From: Linnemannia schmuckeri
Taxonomy: Eukaryota; Mortierellomycota; Mortierellomycetes; Mortierellales; Mortierellaceae
DNA length: 64,000 bases
Assembly (NCBI GenBank): GCA_029449235.1
Contig: JANATG010000001.1
Span: 3,782,001 to 3,846,000 of the forward strand
Reading direction: 5' to 3'
Part shown: positions 36,022 to 47,366 of the stretch, piece by piece
Layout of the letters: every line of letters starts with the position of its first letter
How positions within the stretch are numbered: the first letter of the stretch is position 1
Program-made: the position numbers and the translations under genes
The notes under the pieces: model-generated
The model's input: the letters and a program-made list of their open reading frames with translations, nothing else
What the model was told of the DNA's origin: nothing
Databases searched by the model: none

Positions 36022-39000
36022 TTAGGCAGACATGGGAGGGGACATCACGCCGTTGGATTGGCTAGTGGAAGGTGGGGGAGTTGAGAGTCTTGACATGGGT
36101 GTCAAAGCTGGCGACAGTGCGGATGACTGCTGCTGCTGCTGCTGATGCTGCTCGGGATGTTTAGCGATAACAGCCGCGGCAGAATGGGCTTGGCCAGCCA
36201 GGTCAAGAGCGACCTTGAGATCAACGTTCTGCTCTGCGACACGACGGGCTTCTTCCTCGGCTCTGGCAACCTTGCGGACCATCTGTTCGACCTGCTCGAC
36301 CCACTTGCGCTGTTGCTGTGCAAACATCTCGGCCATCGTCGCCTCTTTTGTCGCAGTAGATTCTTCCTCGGCGTTTTGTTGACGGAGAGCAAGAGCGGCG
36401 GCGATATCCAGATCGGCAAGGATCTCTCTCAGACGAGCATTCTCGCGTTCGAGTTCTTCCATCTTGAAGACGTTCTCTTGCTGCTGGAGATGCTGCATCG
36501 AGACATGGCGCTCGAGCGACCGGTTGGTCCTGGCGAGGATATCCTTCTCCTTGACGATATCATCTTGAGCGCGTTGGAGTTGGAACAATTCTTCCTCGAG
36601 CTGATCGTTTCTGTCGGACTGAGTGTCGATTCGGTCACGGAGAACGCGTTCACGAGCCTCCATCTCTTGCCGTTCTTGGGCGAAGGCCTCTCGGAGCTGG
36701 GATTTCGAGTCTTCGAACTGGGTCTCGGACTCGTGGCGGTACCGGTGCAGGTCCATCTCTGACGCGACGCGGAGTTGTTCGAGCTCGGTCTCGAGTTCGA
36801 CCTGGTGATGGTTCGAGAGGTGGGTGAGGGCGTCAGTGTGTTCCGAAGAGATCCGGGTCATGAGTTCCTCGTGGTCCCGCTGGAGCTGTTCGATTTCTTC
36901 GGCGTGCTGGGTTTCCATCCTTGTCATTTTGGAGCTCAACCGTTGGACGGAATCCTGGAGTATGCGGTACTGCGCCTCTTCTTGCTGGGATCGTGCTTCA
37001 AAGGCCTCGAGTTCTTGCTCCATCTGACGGTTGGTCTCCTCCAGCCTGCTCTTCTCGGCAGCCAGGTCCTGAATCTGGGCATTCAACTCCGAGAGGGTGA
37101 TTTCGTGGGACTGTCGCTGGTCCTCAATGGACTGGCGGTTGTCCTGTTCAAGGGTGTAGATCTTACTCTCAACCTCCTCACGGGCCTGCTTCTCCTCTAC
37201 TGAAAGACGCTCCTTCTCGGCAACAAGCCCTGACAGTCTCTGAACCTCCCCCTGCGCCTCCCTTAAATCCGTCTCCAACTGCGCCTGGGTTGTAGACAGT
37301 TTGGAGATCTCCAGCCCCAACTTGCTCTTCTCACTATCATGAGCGCTATGCCGTGCCGTCTGGATCTCTTCCTGCTCATCCCGGATCCTCAAGACCTCCT
37401 CCTCCTTGGCCCGGATCAATTCCCGAAACCTCTCCGCCTCCGCCTGTTCAGCTGCACGAATCATTGAAATTTCTTCCGCCTTGTCCTTCTCTAACTGTTG
37501 GCGGACATTCTCGAGCTCCCCCTGTTGGATCTGGATCCGCTGAATCTCATCCTCCTTCAACAACAGGTCCCGTCGGAAGGCCTCCATCGCACTTTGCTCA
37601 GAGTCTCGGATCCGCAAGATCTCTTCTTCCTTAGTCTGAAGTTGGACTCGATAGCTCTCCAGTTGATCGATCATCTCGGTATGCGATCTATCATGACGCT
37701 CCCTCATCGCCTGCAGGAGAGCCTCCTTCTCGTCCTGGACCTGCTTGACTGCCAGTTGGAGCTCCCTTTCATGCTTCTCCTGCTGGGCTTTCAGGTCGGC
37801 GGCGGCAGAGGCAGCAGCAACAGCTGCAGCAGTGGCCGCGGCAGTCTGACCCAGCTCGGGAGGAGTCGATGGTGGGATCATAGGTGTGATCCGGCTCTCG
37901 TTCTGGAGCAACAACTGGGGTGGTAGGCGGATCAAATCCCTGGTGCCTGCAGAAGTCTTGCGGCTGCGGGGGACTGGTGCAGGGTGAGGATGGGCGATCC
38001 CAAGGCCAACCATCGCTGATTCTCCAGACGAATTACCATACGACGAAGACGAAGATGATGCCGAAGGTGGTGGCAAAGATGGGAGAGGCGAGGAAGGAGG
38101 TGGAGGGGTGATGATCCCATCCAAGGTGAAGCTACCATTACTGCTGGAAGAACCAGCCCGGGGTCGAGAGTTGCCCAAGGCAAAGGGCTGCAACATGATA
38201 CCCGCCGTGCTGGGGCTTGCCTTGATGTATCCTGATTTGGGCTTCTTGGACGTGGGTGAGATTTTGCGAGCAAGTGGAATTGGAATTGGAATTGGAATTG
38301 GAGCAGTGCCACTGGCCGAAGTGGCAGGAGCAGGTCCAGGTGGAGGGCGGATGTTGGCCAAGGGCGTACCTGGTCGAGAACGAGAGACCGGTGTTGACGA
38401 CCGAGGAGGCGGTACTGGTTGCTGCTGCTGCTGTTGTTGGATATCATTTGAGCCCTTGGGTCTTATAGCAGAAGCTGGCAACATGTCCAAAACTTCTGGC
38501 TCCTCCTCGACGATGGGCACAAGAGTAATTACATCCTCCTCTGGTTCCTCAGTATGGCTCAAACGAAGGTGTGACTTTGTCGTCAGGGCAGGCTTGTGGG
38601 GTGCCGCCTGGACGGGAACTGAGGGACCAGCAGTAGGGGTAGGATCCACATTGACTTGAGGGTTGACATCCGAGTCTACAAGATCATGCCAGGACGGCAA
38701 ACGAGCAGCTTCGGCAGAAGAAGTCTTCTTCGTAACTGAGAGAAGATCCATCCGTGGAACAATATCCTCGTTCTCCCACGAGTATCGCTTCTTCTGGAGT
38801 GCTAGCAGATGAGCAAACGCCTGCAATGAAGGATTGGTGGCTATCGAAAAGTCATCTCCGTGCCCACCCTTCTGCTGCTGCTGTTGCTGCTGTGGCGAAG
38901 GAATGGCCTCACCGTTATCCTTGACGAGAACGCGAAGTGTTGGTGAAGACTCGGTCGGGGATGAGGAAGGCTTGTTACCGTTGTTGCCACTGCTTCGACG

Positions 39001-40701
39001 ACTTAACCCTGCAAATAAGTTGGGGGTCGCCTTGAGCTTGCTGGGCAAACTGCTACGTCTCCGGACTTTGCGTTCCTCAAATGACTTTTCACGACTCAAG
39101 GGCTCGTCCGCACCTGCTGCTGGCTGCTGCTGAGGCTGTTGTTGCTGTTGCTGTTCTTCCGTCTGTCTTTTGGCTTGGCGGGCAGCACGGTCCGTGGTCG
39201 GTCGAGGCTCACGGGGCTCACGCTCCTTGCGCCTGGTGGCGGTGGTGGTGGGCCGGCCCTCCCTTGGCCCCAAATTGGGGGATGCCATCCGCTCAAGCAT
39301 CACCTCGTAATCATCCAGAGAGGGCAGCCCGTTAGCATCCAATTTATTGCCACCACCAGTAGTGGTAGAAGCAGCGGAAGAGCCAAGGATGGTAAAGCTG
39401 GTCGTGGTGGGCTCTCGCCTCCGCTGACTTTGTGATGCTGGCCGAGGGGTCTCCTGCTGCTGTTGTTGTTGCTGCTGTTGTTGCAGTTGTTGCTGCTGAT
39501 GGTGGGGCTGCTGCTGGCGGTGGTGGTGTGTTGAAGCATCGGAGCGGGAGGAGGCGGAAGAAAAGTCCGACCTGGCTGTTACAGTTGAGTTCATTCGAGA
39601 AAACTCCCCCGAAAACAACAAGGACGACGAATCGCTAGTCCGTTGTTGCTGTTGCTGCTGCTGTTTCTCCATGATCTTCTGCTGCTGGTGGAGTTGTTGT
39701 TGTTGCAGTTTTTGGTGGTACAGATGTTGCTGGTGCTGTTGAGGATCGTACGAGGAGTGGGGGTTATGGCTGCTGCTGGTGCTTGTCTGACTCGAGTAGC
39801 TGAGATGCTGCTGGTTGAGGTTGTGGTGGTTATTGTGGAGCCCACCGGTCTGATTAAAGTGGCTATCGTGGTCGCTGTTGCTGCTCATGCTAGTAGTGTT
39901 GCTCCGATAATGATGCTGCTGTTGCTGCTGCTGTTGGTTTTGGAGGTGGTGTTGATAGCCACTACCATACTGTTGCTGGTGCTGCTGATAATGCATGGCT
40001 GTACTCGTTGTCGTACTGCTGCTGACGTTACTGTTATTGCTGTTGCTTCGGTACCGACCACTGGACGAGATACTCGAGTTTTTTGAAAGGGAGGCGCCTC
40101 TTTGAGGAGTACTCAGTCCTCTATGTTGTTGAGCCTGTGCTAGAGGCGACTGACCGTTGTTGTACTGTTGTTGGTGCTGTTGTGAGCTCTGGAATAGCAA
40201 TTGCTGCTGTTGTTGTTGTATATAGGAGCTTGTGTTACTGTGGAAGGCAGGGTCTTGAGAGGAAGACCAACTGGCATATGAATTGACAGAGCCGGTTGAT
40301 TGAATCTGCAACAAAATGAAATGTGAATGAGAGAGTTGCTGAATGAGTTTTTTCTGTTGCCGTTGGTTGTTCGGCAGTGTGGATGAGTAAGCTTGGAAAA
40401 GGGTTCAATGGAAAAAGGAAGAATAAAGAAGGGGTGGGCTACAGGGAAAGAGAGTATATCTGCATTTGCATGTATGCCTGTATGCCACAATGCAGGTTTG
40501 CCTCTTTCCTTCCCTGTCTGGATGCCTGGCTACCTGCAGGAAGTTGCAATTTACCTTGGGGTCTCTTGTCTGATTCCAGTCAGCGTTCTCAGGACGGTGG
40601 TGTCCCTCCTGAAAGTGAGTCTCAATACTGTTGTTGCTGCTACTCTTGTGAAGGGACCGTTGATGGTCTTGCGATGGGTTTGGGAACGGATAGCGACTCA
40701 T
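36022..40701 (-). CDS. Large polyglutamine / coiled-coil protein
   Basis: Function not recognised. Two exons (40701-40555 and 40305-36022), joined by a 249-nt intron in phase 0, give 1476 residues. The N-terminal half is Gln/Asn/Ser/His-rich with many polyGln runs encoded by CAG/CAA. The middle holds less repetitive islands: SLDDYEVMLERMASPNLGPR near residue 385, RRSSLPSKLKATPNLFAGLS near 475, and KKRYSWENEDIVPRMDLLS near 555. These look like conserved short motifs in an otherwise disordered region. A run of four Ile-Pro dipeptides comes from a hexanucleotide repeat. Residues about 885-1415 form a long, almost continuous coiled coil rich in Glu, Gln, Arg and Leu. The C-terminus is Pro/Ser-rich. 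This architecture (disordered motif-bearing head, long coil) is common in fungal polarity, septum or spindle-pole scaffolds, but no specific family can be named. Confidence 0.85.
38276..38299. repeat. In-frame hexanucleotide repeat (GGAATT)x4
   Basis: Four perfect tandem copies inside the coiled-coil protein gene. On the sense strand the unit encodes Ile-Pro dipeptides (PIPIPIPIPL). The repeat unit is a multiple of three, so copy-number changes keep the frame. Confidence 0.95.
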
Positions 40702-42992
40702 TTTGTCCTCTGTGGCTCTCAGTGTGAATACGAGTAAGTCCCTTTTTTGTTATTATTGATGTCGATTTTTTTTTTTTTTAGAAGAGCAAGGAGGGGAAGA
40801 AGGACGGAAGAAGGGCGATGGTATACAGAGTAGACTCCTGATTGTTGACTGCTGAAGACGACGGAGAGAAGAGCAATACTTTTTTTGTTATGGTTTGTGC
40901 TGAAGGGCAAAAGGAGAGAAGGCACAGTACAATGGGAAAAGAAGAATGAGGAGAGACAGAAAGAGAGAGGAGTTGAGGAGGAAAGTGGAAGGGGGTAGAT
41001 GGAGAAGGAGGAAAGCGATGTTTGATAAAGAGAGTGAGAGAGAGATGCAAGGGTAACAGAGAAGGAACAGAAAAGAAAAAAGAGGAGAAGAAAAGAGAAC
41101 GAGTAAGAGTAAGACAGAGAAAGAAAGAGAAAGAGAGGAAAAAGGTGTGATGATGATGATGGATAAACGACAATAACAAAGAGAACGGAAAGAGAAAAAA
41201 AAAAAAAAAAAAAAGAAGGGTAGAGTATAATGGCACTGATGATGGATGATGTCTTTCCTCCCCTTCTTTTTCTTTTTGTGTCCCTCTCTGTCTCGCTGTC
41301 TCTCTGTCTACCTTCAGTCTGTGTGTCTGTGTCTGTGTCTGTGTCTGTGTTATCAACTGAGGGTGTTGTTTGTGTTGTGTGTATCAGGCACCATCAGTTG
41401 CATTAACGCAATTTGACAATCAGACAAACTCTAATTCTATTCATTTTGAACGGATCGTAATCGAATCAAAACAAACAGAAGACAAGCAGTGCTGTGTTTG
41501 AAGGAGGTGGGGGCAAGGAGGCAAGGGGGCAAACAAAAGTCCACTGAAGTCTGAAGGTGAACAGGCAGGGCAATTAATGAACAAAGGGTCCTACAGGACA
41601 GTGGGGGACAGAGGAGCACTTGTGGCAGGTGGACTGGACAGGGGGACTCGATGATACCAATCATCATAGAGGCTATTCTATCTGACCTATCACAACCATC
41701 AGCAATTAACAAGAAAAGAAAGAAAAAAAAACACAGGGCTAAAAGGTAAGCAGAGACAACAAGACTTTCCGGGGCAACCATTCAGGACCACATGCGTCCA
41801 CGAGAACAGTGGACCATGAGTGATGTGGTTGTCATTGCTCTCTTTCTTACTTTCCCCGGGTGCATTAAAAAAAAAGTAGATAATAGGAGTATGTAAGAAG
41901 AAAGGAAGACAAAAAAAGGAACAACCGTTTGCATGCCCATCTAAAAAACGTTTAAATGCGAGCGCCATTTTTTATTTGTCTATTATTAACATCAGCGTGC
42001 TGCTGGCATCTGAACAAAATGAAAACGCCACATTGCACATAATCACACACAGGGCACATCTTAGTATGGATTTTCCGTGGATGAATTCCTCGCTCACAAC
42101 CGATTCAGGCATAGGAACACACAAACAATAAAACAAGATGCGCCATAATGTGGTCGGACTACCCGATAATTAACCCAGTCTGAGTTTGACTTATCCGTAC
42201 TTTGCTGGCCTGACGCAAACGGAAAGAAAGAAAAAAATGAGAGCAAAGTGACCCTTGCTCTCTTGCCATTTTCGAACAAAAACTCCTTCTTTTTCGGGGA
42301 AAAGGGGTAGGTTGTGGTTGCTCGCATTTTCCTCTTCTGAACAAACCCCCCAGAGCCAAACGCTCAGCTACTGTTCCTAGGTCTTTTTGATTCTTTTATG
42401 GACTGTGTAGCCGTGGTAGCCTTGGTCACCCTCAAAGCGCCCTAGAGTCAGCACTCGTTTCATATTTTATTTGTCCAATCTGTGGACCTTTCCCACCAAG
42501 AGGAGTGAGATGACGATGTGACACCAATAAGTGAATTTTTTTTGCCCCGGGTTCTACTAAGCAATTGGGATCAAAAAAAAAAAAAAAAAATAGGAAAGGG
42601 GCGAGAGGAGATCGAAAATCCGTTTTGCGCCTCTGTCGTGGACCGTCATCAACTAAAAGACGGCAACCAATGCCGGTATTAACCACGATCCGTTACGGTG
42701 CGCACGAAATATGATCGCTGACATGAGTATGTGATGCAATTGTTATAAAGAAGGTCTATGGTACAGGATGCTATAAACGGGCACAGGCGCAAAAGATGAA
42801 TGGCTAAGGGCTAAAATGCAAGAAGCAAGGAAAAACGAGTGTTCCTGCAATACATCGCAAACACCGTTTTTCTTTTTTCTTCCCCCTTGTATCTCCTTGT
42901 GTGTTGTGAGAAAAGTCTGATTTCACTTTTCTCCTTATTTTCCCGTTGTAACTAATGAGGTGTGTATGTTTTATATGCATGATTGCATTTGC
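40702..42992. other. Intergenic region upstream of the coiled-coil gene
   Basis: About 2.3 kb. From 40780 to 41260 the plus strand is AG-rich with an A-run near 41190, again a pyrimidine-rich leader for a minus-strand gene. A TCTGTG hexamer repeat follows. The part 41900-42900 is AT-rich and of balanced strand composition; it includes the 3' flank of the UXT-like gene. No gene seen. Confidence 0.55.
41318..41351. repeat. TCTGTG hexamer repeat
   Basis: About five near-perfect tandem units upstream of the coiled-coil protein gene, in non-coding sequence. Confidence 0.85.
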
Positions 42993-44109
42993 TCAAACGT
43001 TGAGACTCCTTGGGCCCGGCGTCCTGTCCAGTTTCATAATCTCGGCCATTGCTTCCAGCACCTAATTGAGAAAAACAAGCCAATGTGTGTCTCAATTAGT
43101 CATTTTCTGCTCCTGTGACCCCTCCCTCCTTGCTCTTCCATGTATGAGCTGCATTAGATCGAAAAATAACGCCAGTCAAGAAAAAAACTTTTTGTTCGTA
43201 CCAGTTTGATGTGAGCGCGGATCTGAGATGCCTTTTCCGTAAACACCTCAGCTTTCCTAATGGGCATATAACAAACAAAAGTAGAGCATATTTGGTCACA
43301 ACCTGCTGTATCGAACGCGAAGCAAAACCACTCATGCAGGGCGCCGCAAGGGATCTAAATCAAATAATTAAAAGCGTCATTCCTGCAGCGCTGATTTCCT
43401 TCTTACTTTTGCAGATGCACCTCCTTCTTCTTGATAAACTCCAATGCTTCGTCCAGGGTCAACTCTGCATGGAACCCGAAACCGACGTTGACAAAGATGT
43501 GTTTCGTATCCGGGCTAAGTACCATAGGGAGGCGCAAGTGGAAAAAAGGGCGTCAGTACTCTCCGTCACAACCACATCAAGCTTGTCCTTTGACATCCCA
43601 AGCACGAAGAATTCTGTTCACTGTCATAGCTCCTCCCGTTTTTCGGGCCTTGCTGGAAAACAACGGAGTATGCATACATTTTGGCCTGAACGTAAAAGTT
43701 GGATCCAAGGTCGACCTGGGTCTTCATCTCCTTCAGCCCATTATCCTTGATTACTTCGATATCCTTGGCTAGCTTGAGACTATATCATCAATAGTGTTCA
43801 TTTCACAGCAAGAGCATAAAATAGAGATGTGAGCATGATGAGTGCTGGATATGTAGTATGTTGGTAACGGTCATATCCCCAAAAGTGGAGCTCAATTGGG
43901 CTACCGAGAGCCATGAAGCATCTGCGCAGTTGATTTGTGGCTGCGCGTTACCGAAGAAAAAAAAGAGTTACAAGACGGTAGACGTACTATTCTGAGATCT
44001 GGTCGTAGATGGCGTCTCTCGCATCGAGGGTGTCCTTGAGATCCTTCCTAAGTCCTTCATTGACGAATGACTCGTAGCGAGCCAACTTTTGCTGAATCTC
44101 GTTCTCCAT
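42993..44109 (-). CDS. UXT: UXT-like prefoldin-family protein
   Basis: Small alpha-type prefoldin. In animals UXT belongs to the prefoldin-like module with URI that works with R2TP/Hsp90 in assembling RNA polymerases and PIKK complexes. Five exons (44109-43988, 43779-43678, 43514-43407, 43256-43202, 43061-42993) join in phase to 151 residues, against about 157 in human UXT. An N-terminal coil contains LARYESFVNEGLRKDL, DTLDARDAIYDQISEYLKL. The central beta hairpin is represented by QVDLGSNFYVQAKIPDTKHI and FVNVGFGFHAELTLDEAL, matching the UXT signature of a VDLG-x-NFFV strand, PDT turn and GFG-x-x-x-ELTL strand. A C-terminal coil follows (EKASQIRAHIKLVLEAMAEI). The gene is divergent from the ADCK1-like gene, 384 bases apart. 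The plus-strand ORF over the same DNA is a shadow. Confidence 0.9.
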
Positions 44110-44493
44110 GTCTGTCTCTCTTTTTGTTTCCTGTCCTGGACGCCTGTTCTGTTCTTGAAGGTTTGCTGCTTTGAAAGAAACGAAAGAATGTTCGTTTTTT
44201 TTTATGTTGATCTCTTTGACAGCAAGTCACACATACGACGCTCACAGTCGCCTCTTCAATTTCCTTTTTCGGATGAACCCTTACGCGCGAACAAAACTCG
44301 CTCGAACGCAAAGACCGCAAAATAGAAGGGCGCGAATCGGTTCTCTTCTTCTCTTTCTTTTTCTTCCTTTCTTCCTGCTCATTCCACACTCTTCATTCCA
44401 TCCATACACACATACACACCGTCAATGCGCTAGTCTTTTCTGCACAACAACAACAAACGACCAACTCATCAGCCCCTCTCTTCATCAGTAACC
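44110..44493. promoter_or_regulatory. Shared divergent promoter region (UXT-like / ADCK1-like)
   Basis: 384 bases between two divergent start codons. The right half (44330-44490) is CT-rich on the plus strand, forming the leader of the ADCK1-like gene. No clear TATA box or palindromic operator was seen. Confidence 0.55.
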
Positions 44494-46992
44494 ATGCCAC
44501 CGTTGCTTCAGAGGATACTCTCTCGCAGGACTGGCAGAACCGCCGCCGTCCTCTCTGCCACCGTCACGGGCCTCTACCTCGTTGACACCCACAAAAACGC
44601 AAAAGCCTTTCAACGGACAGCACGCACCGCCTGGAATGGGTAAATTCAACGTACATCTGTGTTTTGTTTTTGCGCTATGTCATATTTATTGTTTGCTATG
44701 CAGAGGAACTAAACTGTATGTTTACCATGCAAAAATAGTGTTCTTATAGGGTACGATTACAAGTTCAACTTTACACCAGGAAAGGCGAATCAGATCAACG
44801 AATTGCATCAACGAGTCGCCGATAGGATACTACACGTCTGTCAGACGAATGGGTACGTTGTCCATGTCTGACCTTCAATTGCTTTTCATATCGTTCTTAT
44901 TTTTTCTTTCTTCGATAATGATCTCATCGCTAACACATATCTGTGCTTCCTCCAATCGTTACAGCGGCCTTTACATTAAACTAGGTAGGAAAAAAGCGAC
45001 GAACAATGGACTTGGATTGTTTGCAAGGAATTGGAAGGATATAAGATAACATCACACCATCAGCACATAACATGGAACTCGCTCGCGACTGACACCCCTC
45101 TTTACTTTCTATCATCATGATCGCTGTCGACAGGGCAAGGGATCGCTACGAATTCGTCCGTCCTGCCTCCATGCTACTTGACGTAAGTGAGCCGTAATCA
45201 CGACATACTATTAACAGACAAAAAAGATAGAAACAGAAAATTTCCTTTCTCAGGGATTTGCGCACCACTCGATAAAAAAAGAAAAAAGCCCAACAACTAA
45301 ACCTTGAATTGACATCTCCATCATTCCGATCACATTCACATATAGAACTCTTCGTGCACTCTACGACGACGCCTCATCAGTCGACTACAGCATCGTGGAA
45401 AAAATCATCCAGAAGGAACTGGGTAAGGAGATCCACGAAGTCTTCAGCAGCTTCTCTCGTGAGCCCGTCGCAGCAGCATCGATCGCCCAGGTTCATAAGG
45501 CAACTCTTCTCGACGGAACCGAAGTCGCGGTCAAGGTTCAAAAACCAGAGATCCAAGTCCAGATCGAATGGGATCTAATCGCCTATCGGTTGTTAATCAA
45601 GGCGTACGAGTACATCTTTGACCTGCCCATGTCATTTGCAGTCGACTATACCATCCGCCATTTACGAGAGGAGACCGACTTTATTAACGAGGCACGGAAT
45701 TCAGAGCTCTGTAATGAGTACCTCCAGACGGATCCGCAACTTCGATACCAAGTCTATGTCCCCAAGATCTTCAAGGATTACAGTACCAAGCAAGTCATGG
45801 TTGCAGAATGGGTGCAAGGATGCAGGGCGACTGACAAGGCAAAACTGAAGGAGATGAACTTGAGTCCCAAGAAGGTCATGGAGTCTGTGGTTGATGTCTT
45901 TGCCCATCAGATCTTTATCTCTGGATTTGTCCATTGTGATCCTCATCCAGGCAACATCCTCGTCCGCAAGCATCCCAACAATCCACGGAAACACCAACTC
46001 GTATGTACTCGCTCTTTCAATCACGATACTGCTCAATATTTGATATATTGGCGCCTCGTACTGATATGCATCTCATGGTTTGTGGCGAATAGTTGCTGTT
46101 GGATCATGGACTGTACATGCGGGAATCAGAAGAGTTCAGGAAACAATATTGCCTCTTCTGGAAGTCTCTGTTCCTCCTCGACAAGCAAGCTATTCAGGAC
46201 ATTTGTACCCTCTGGGGAGTTGGCGATTCGCAGATGCTCGGTAAGTCTCCTTCCCCCTTTCTCTTTCTTTTTTTCTCCGCTCGCTCATAGACAAGCTCTG
46301 ACCATCTATACATATCGCAATGCGGCTAACCAGCGTCCATTTTATGTATATCGTATTTATCCTCACATCCAAAAGCAAATGCGACGCTCTTAAAGCCATA
46401 CAACGCCAATCGGTCACCCAACATCACACCCACAACCAACACCTCCGTCCTCGACGCATACGAGATCCAGATGAAACTCAAAACAACTCTCAAGGATTTC
46501 TTGATCAACTCTGAACTTCTTCCTAAGGAACTCATTTTTATCGGCCGAAACATGACTATCGTCCGCGCCAACAACAAGACTCTGGGTAGTCCTGTCAATA
46601 GAATCAATCGGATGGCCCGGTGGGCTGTTGTCGGGCTGGGACATGATCCTAATTTATGGATTTCAACCGTTCCTACGCACCATCTTGTCACCTCTTCCTC
46701 CTCAACATCAACCGACAAAAATACATCAAGGACATTAACGAGACAGCAACCGCTAAGCTTCTGGAGGTGGGTCTCATTGACCTTACAGGCGAGATTCAAC
46801 TACTGGATCTTTGAGGCTGCATTGGCCTTGATGTCCGCCGCATACCATTTCGCCCAGGTTAAGAGCTACTTCGAGAAAATCGTGCTCGGTCGCAAGACGG
46901 ATGGATTTGAGGCCGTCCTGGATGATGCCTTGAAGCAGCGTCTCGAGGCAGAGTATGGCATCAAGGTCGAAGGAGATCTCTTTGACGCGTAA
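44494..46992 (+). CDS. MCP2: ABC1/ADCK-family atypical kinase, ADCK1/Mcp2 type
   Basis: Member of the UbiB/ADCK atypical kinase family. The ADCK1/Mcp2 branch is mitochondrial and is linked to mitochondrial lipid homeostasis in yeast. Seven exons (44494-44639, 44739-44852, 44965-44984, 45134-45182, 45346-46000, 46093-46240, 46376-46992) join in phase to 582 residues. The N-terminus (LLQRILSRRTGRTAA) is Arg-rich and hydroxylated, like a mitochondrial presequence. Family motifs in order: KLGQG (KxGQ), alanine-rich loop PVAAASIAQVHKA, VAVKVQKP with the ATP-site Lys, EETDFINEARN, FVHCDPHPGNILV catalytic loop, and LLLLDHGLY in place of DFG. LLDHGLY is diagnostic for ADCK1 rather than Coq8. Exon 3 is a 20-nt microexon. 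For the last exon the acceptor at 46375 is preferred because it yields MLANATLLKPY, like the family's (A/S)ATL(M/L)(R/K)P. The gene converges with the E2 gene. Confidence 0.92.
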
Positions 46993-47366
46993 AGCAGAGC
47001 GAGATTTTTTTCTTTTTCACAACATTCATAGACATTTTTTTTTTTTTTAAAAAAAAAAAAAAAAGGCTGCGCTTTGCGCTTTTGTGCAAGTAAACATTAT
47101 TTTATTTTTTTTTCAGTTAGCTACATGCGTGCGGCTGTATGAAGCATAATATCCATCTGTCACTGCTTCAGACACATATCCCCGCCAGTCCACAAAAGTT
47201 GAGAGATACCAATTGTTCCGCAAAAAAAAGAATATTTGTACAAAGGGGTGGGTTGGTGGTCCTGCAGCTGTTGTTGTTGCTTTCTCCCTTCCGCAGAAAA
47301 AAGTGTGCAGGAGGGTCCAAAGTCGATCATGCGTTTTAGATGCTTCCCAAAGTTCACCAGGTAACT
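46993..47366. other. Convergent intergenic region (ADCK1-like / E2)
   Basis: 374 bases holding the 3' ends of two convergent genes. A T-run followed by an A-run at 47032-47064 forms an imperfect inverted repeat that could act as a poly(A)-type end signal for both strands. No gene. Confidence 0.5.

Noticed and set aside
39643..40086. Leu/Val-rich plus-strand ORF antisense to the coiled-coil gene
   Set aside because: It is the complement of CAG/CAA polyglutamine codons, read as Leu/Val runs.
43211..43750. 179-residue plus-strand ORF
   Set aside because: Antisense shadow of the UXT-like exons 2-4, which are supported by family motifs and in-phase splicing.
44749..44760. Nearer TATAG acceptor for exon 2 of the ADCK1-like gene
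   Set aside because: It leads to an early stop in the required phase. The acceptor at 44738 gives NGVLIGYDYKFNF, which reads on and fits the family.
46332..46375. Alternative upstream acceptor for the last exon of the ADCK1-like gene
   Set aside because: The CCAG acceptor also keeps an open frame but would insert about 15 residues (ASILCISYLSSHP) not expected in the family; the acceptor at 46375 gives the conserved ATL-x-(K/R)P join.
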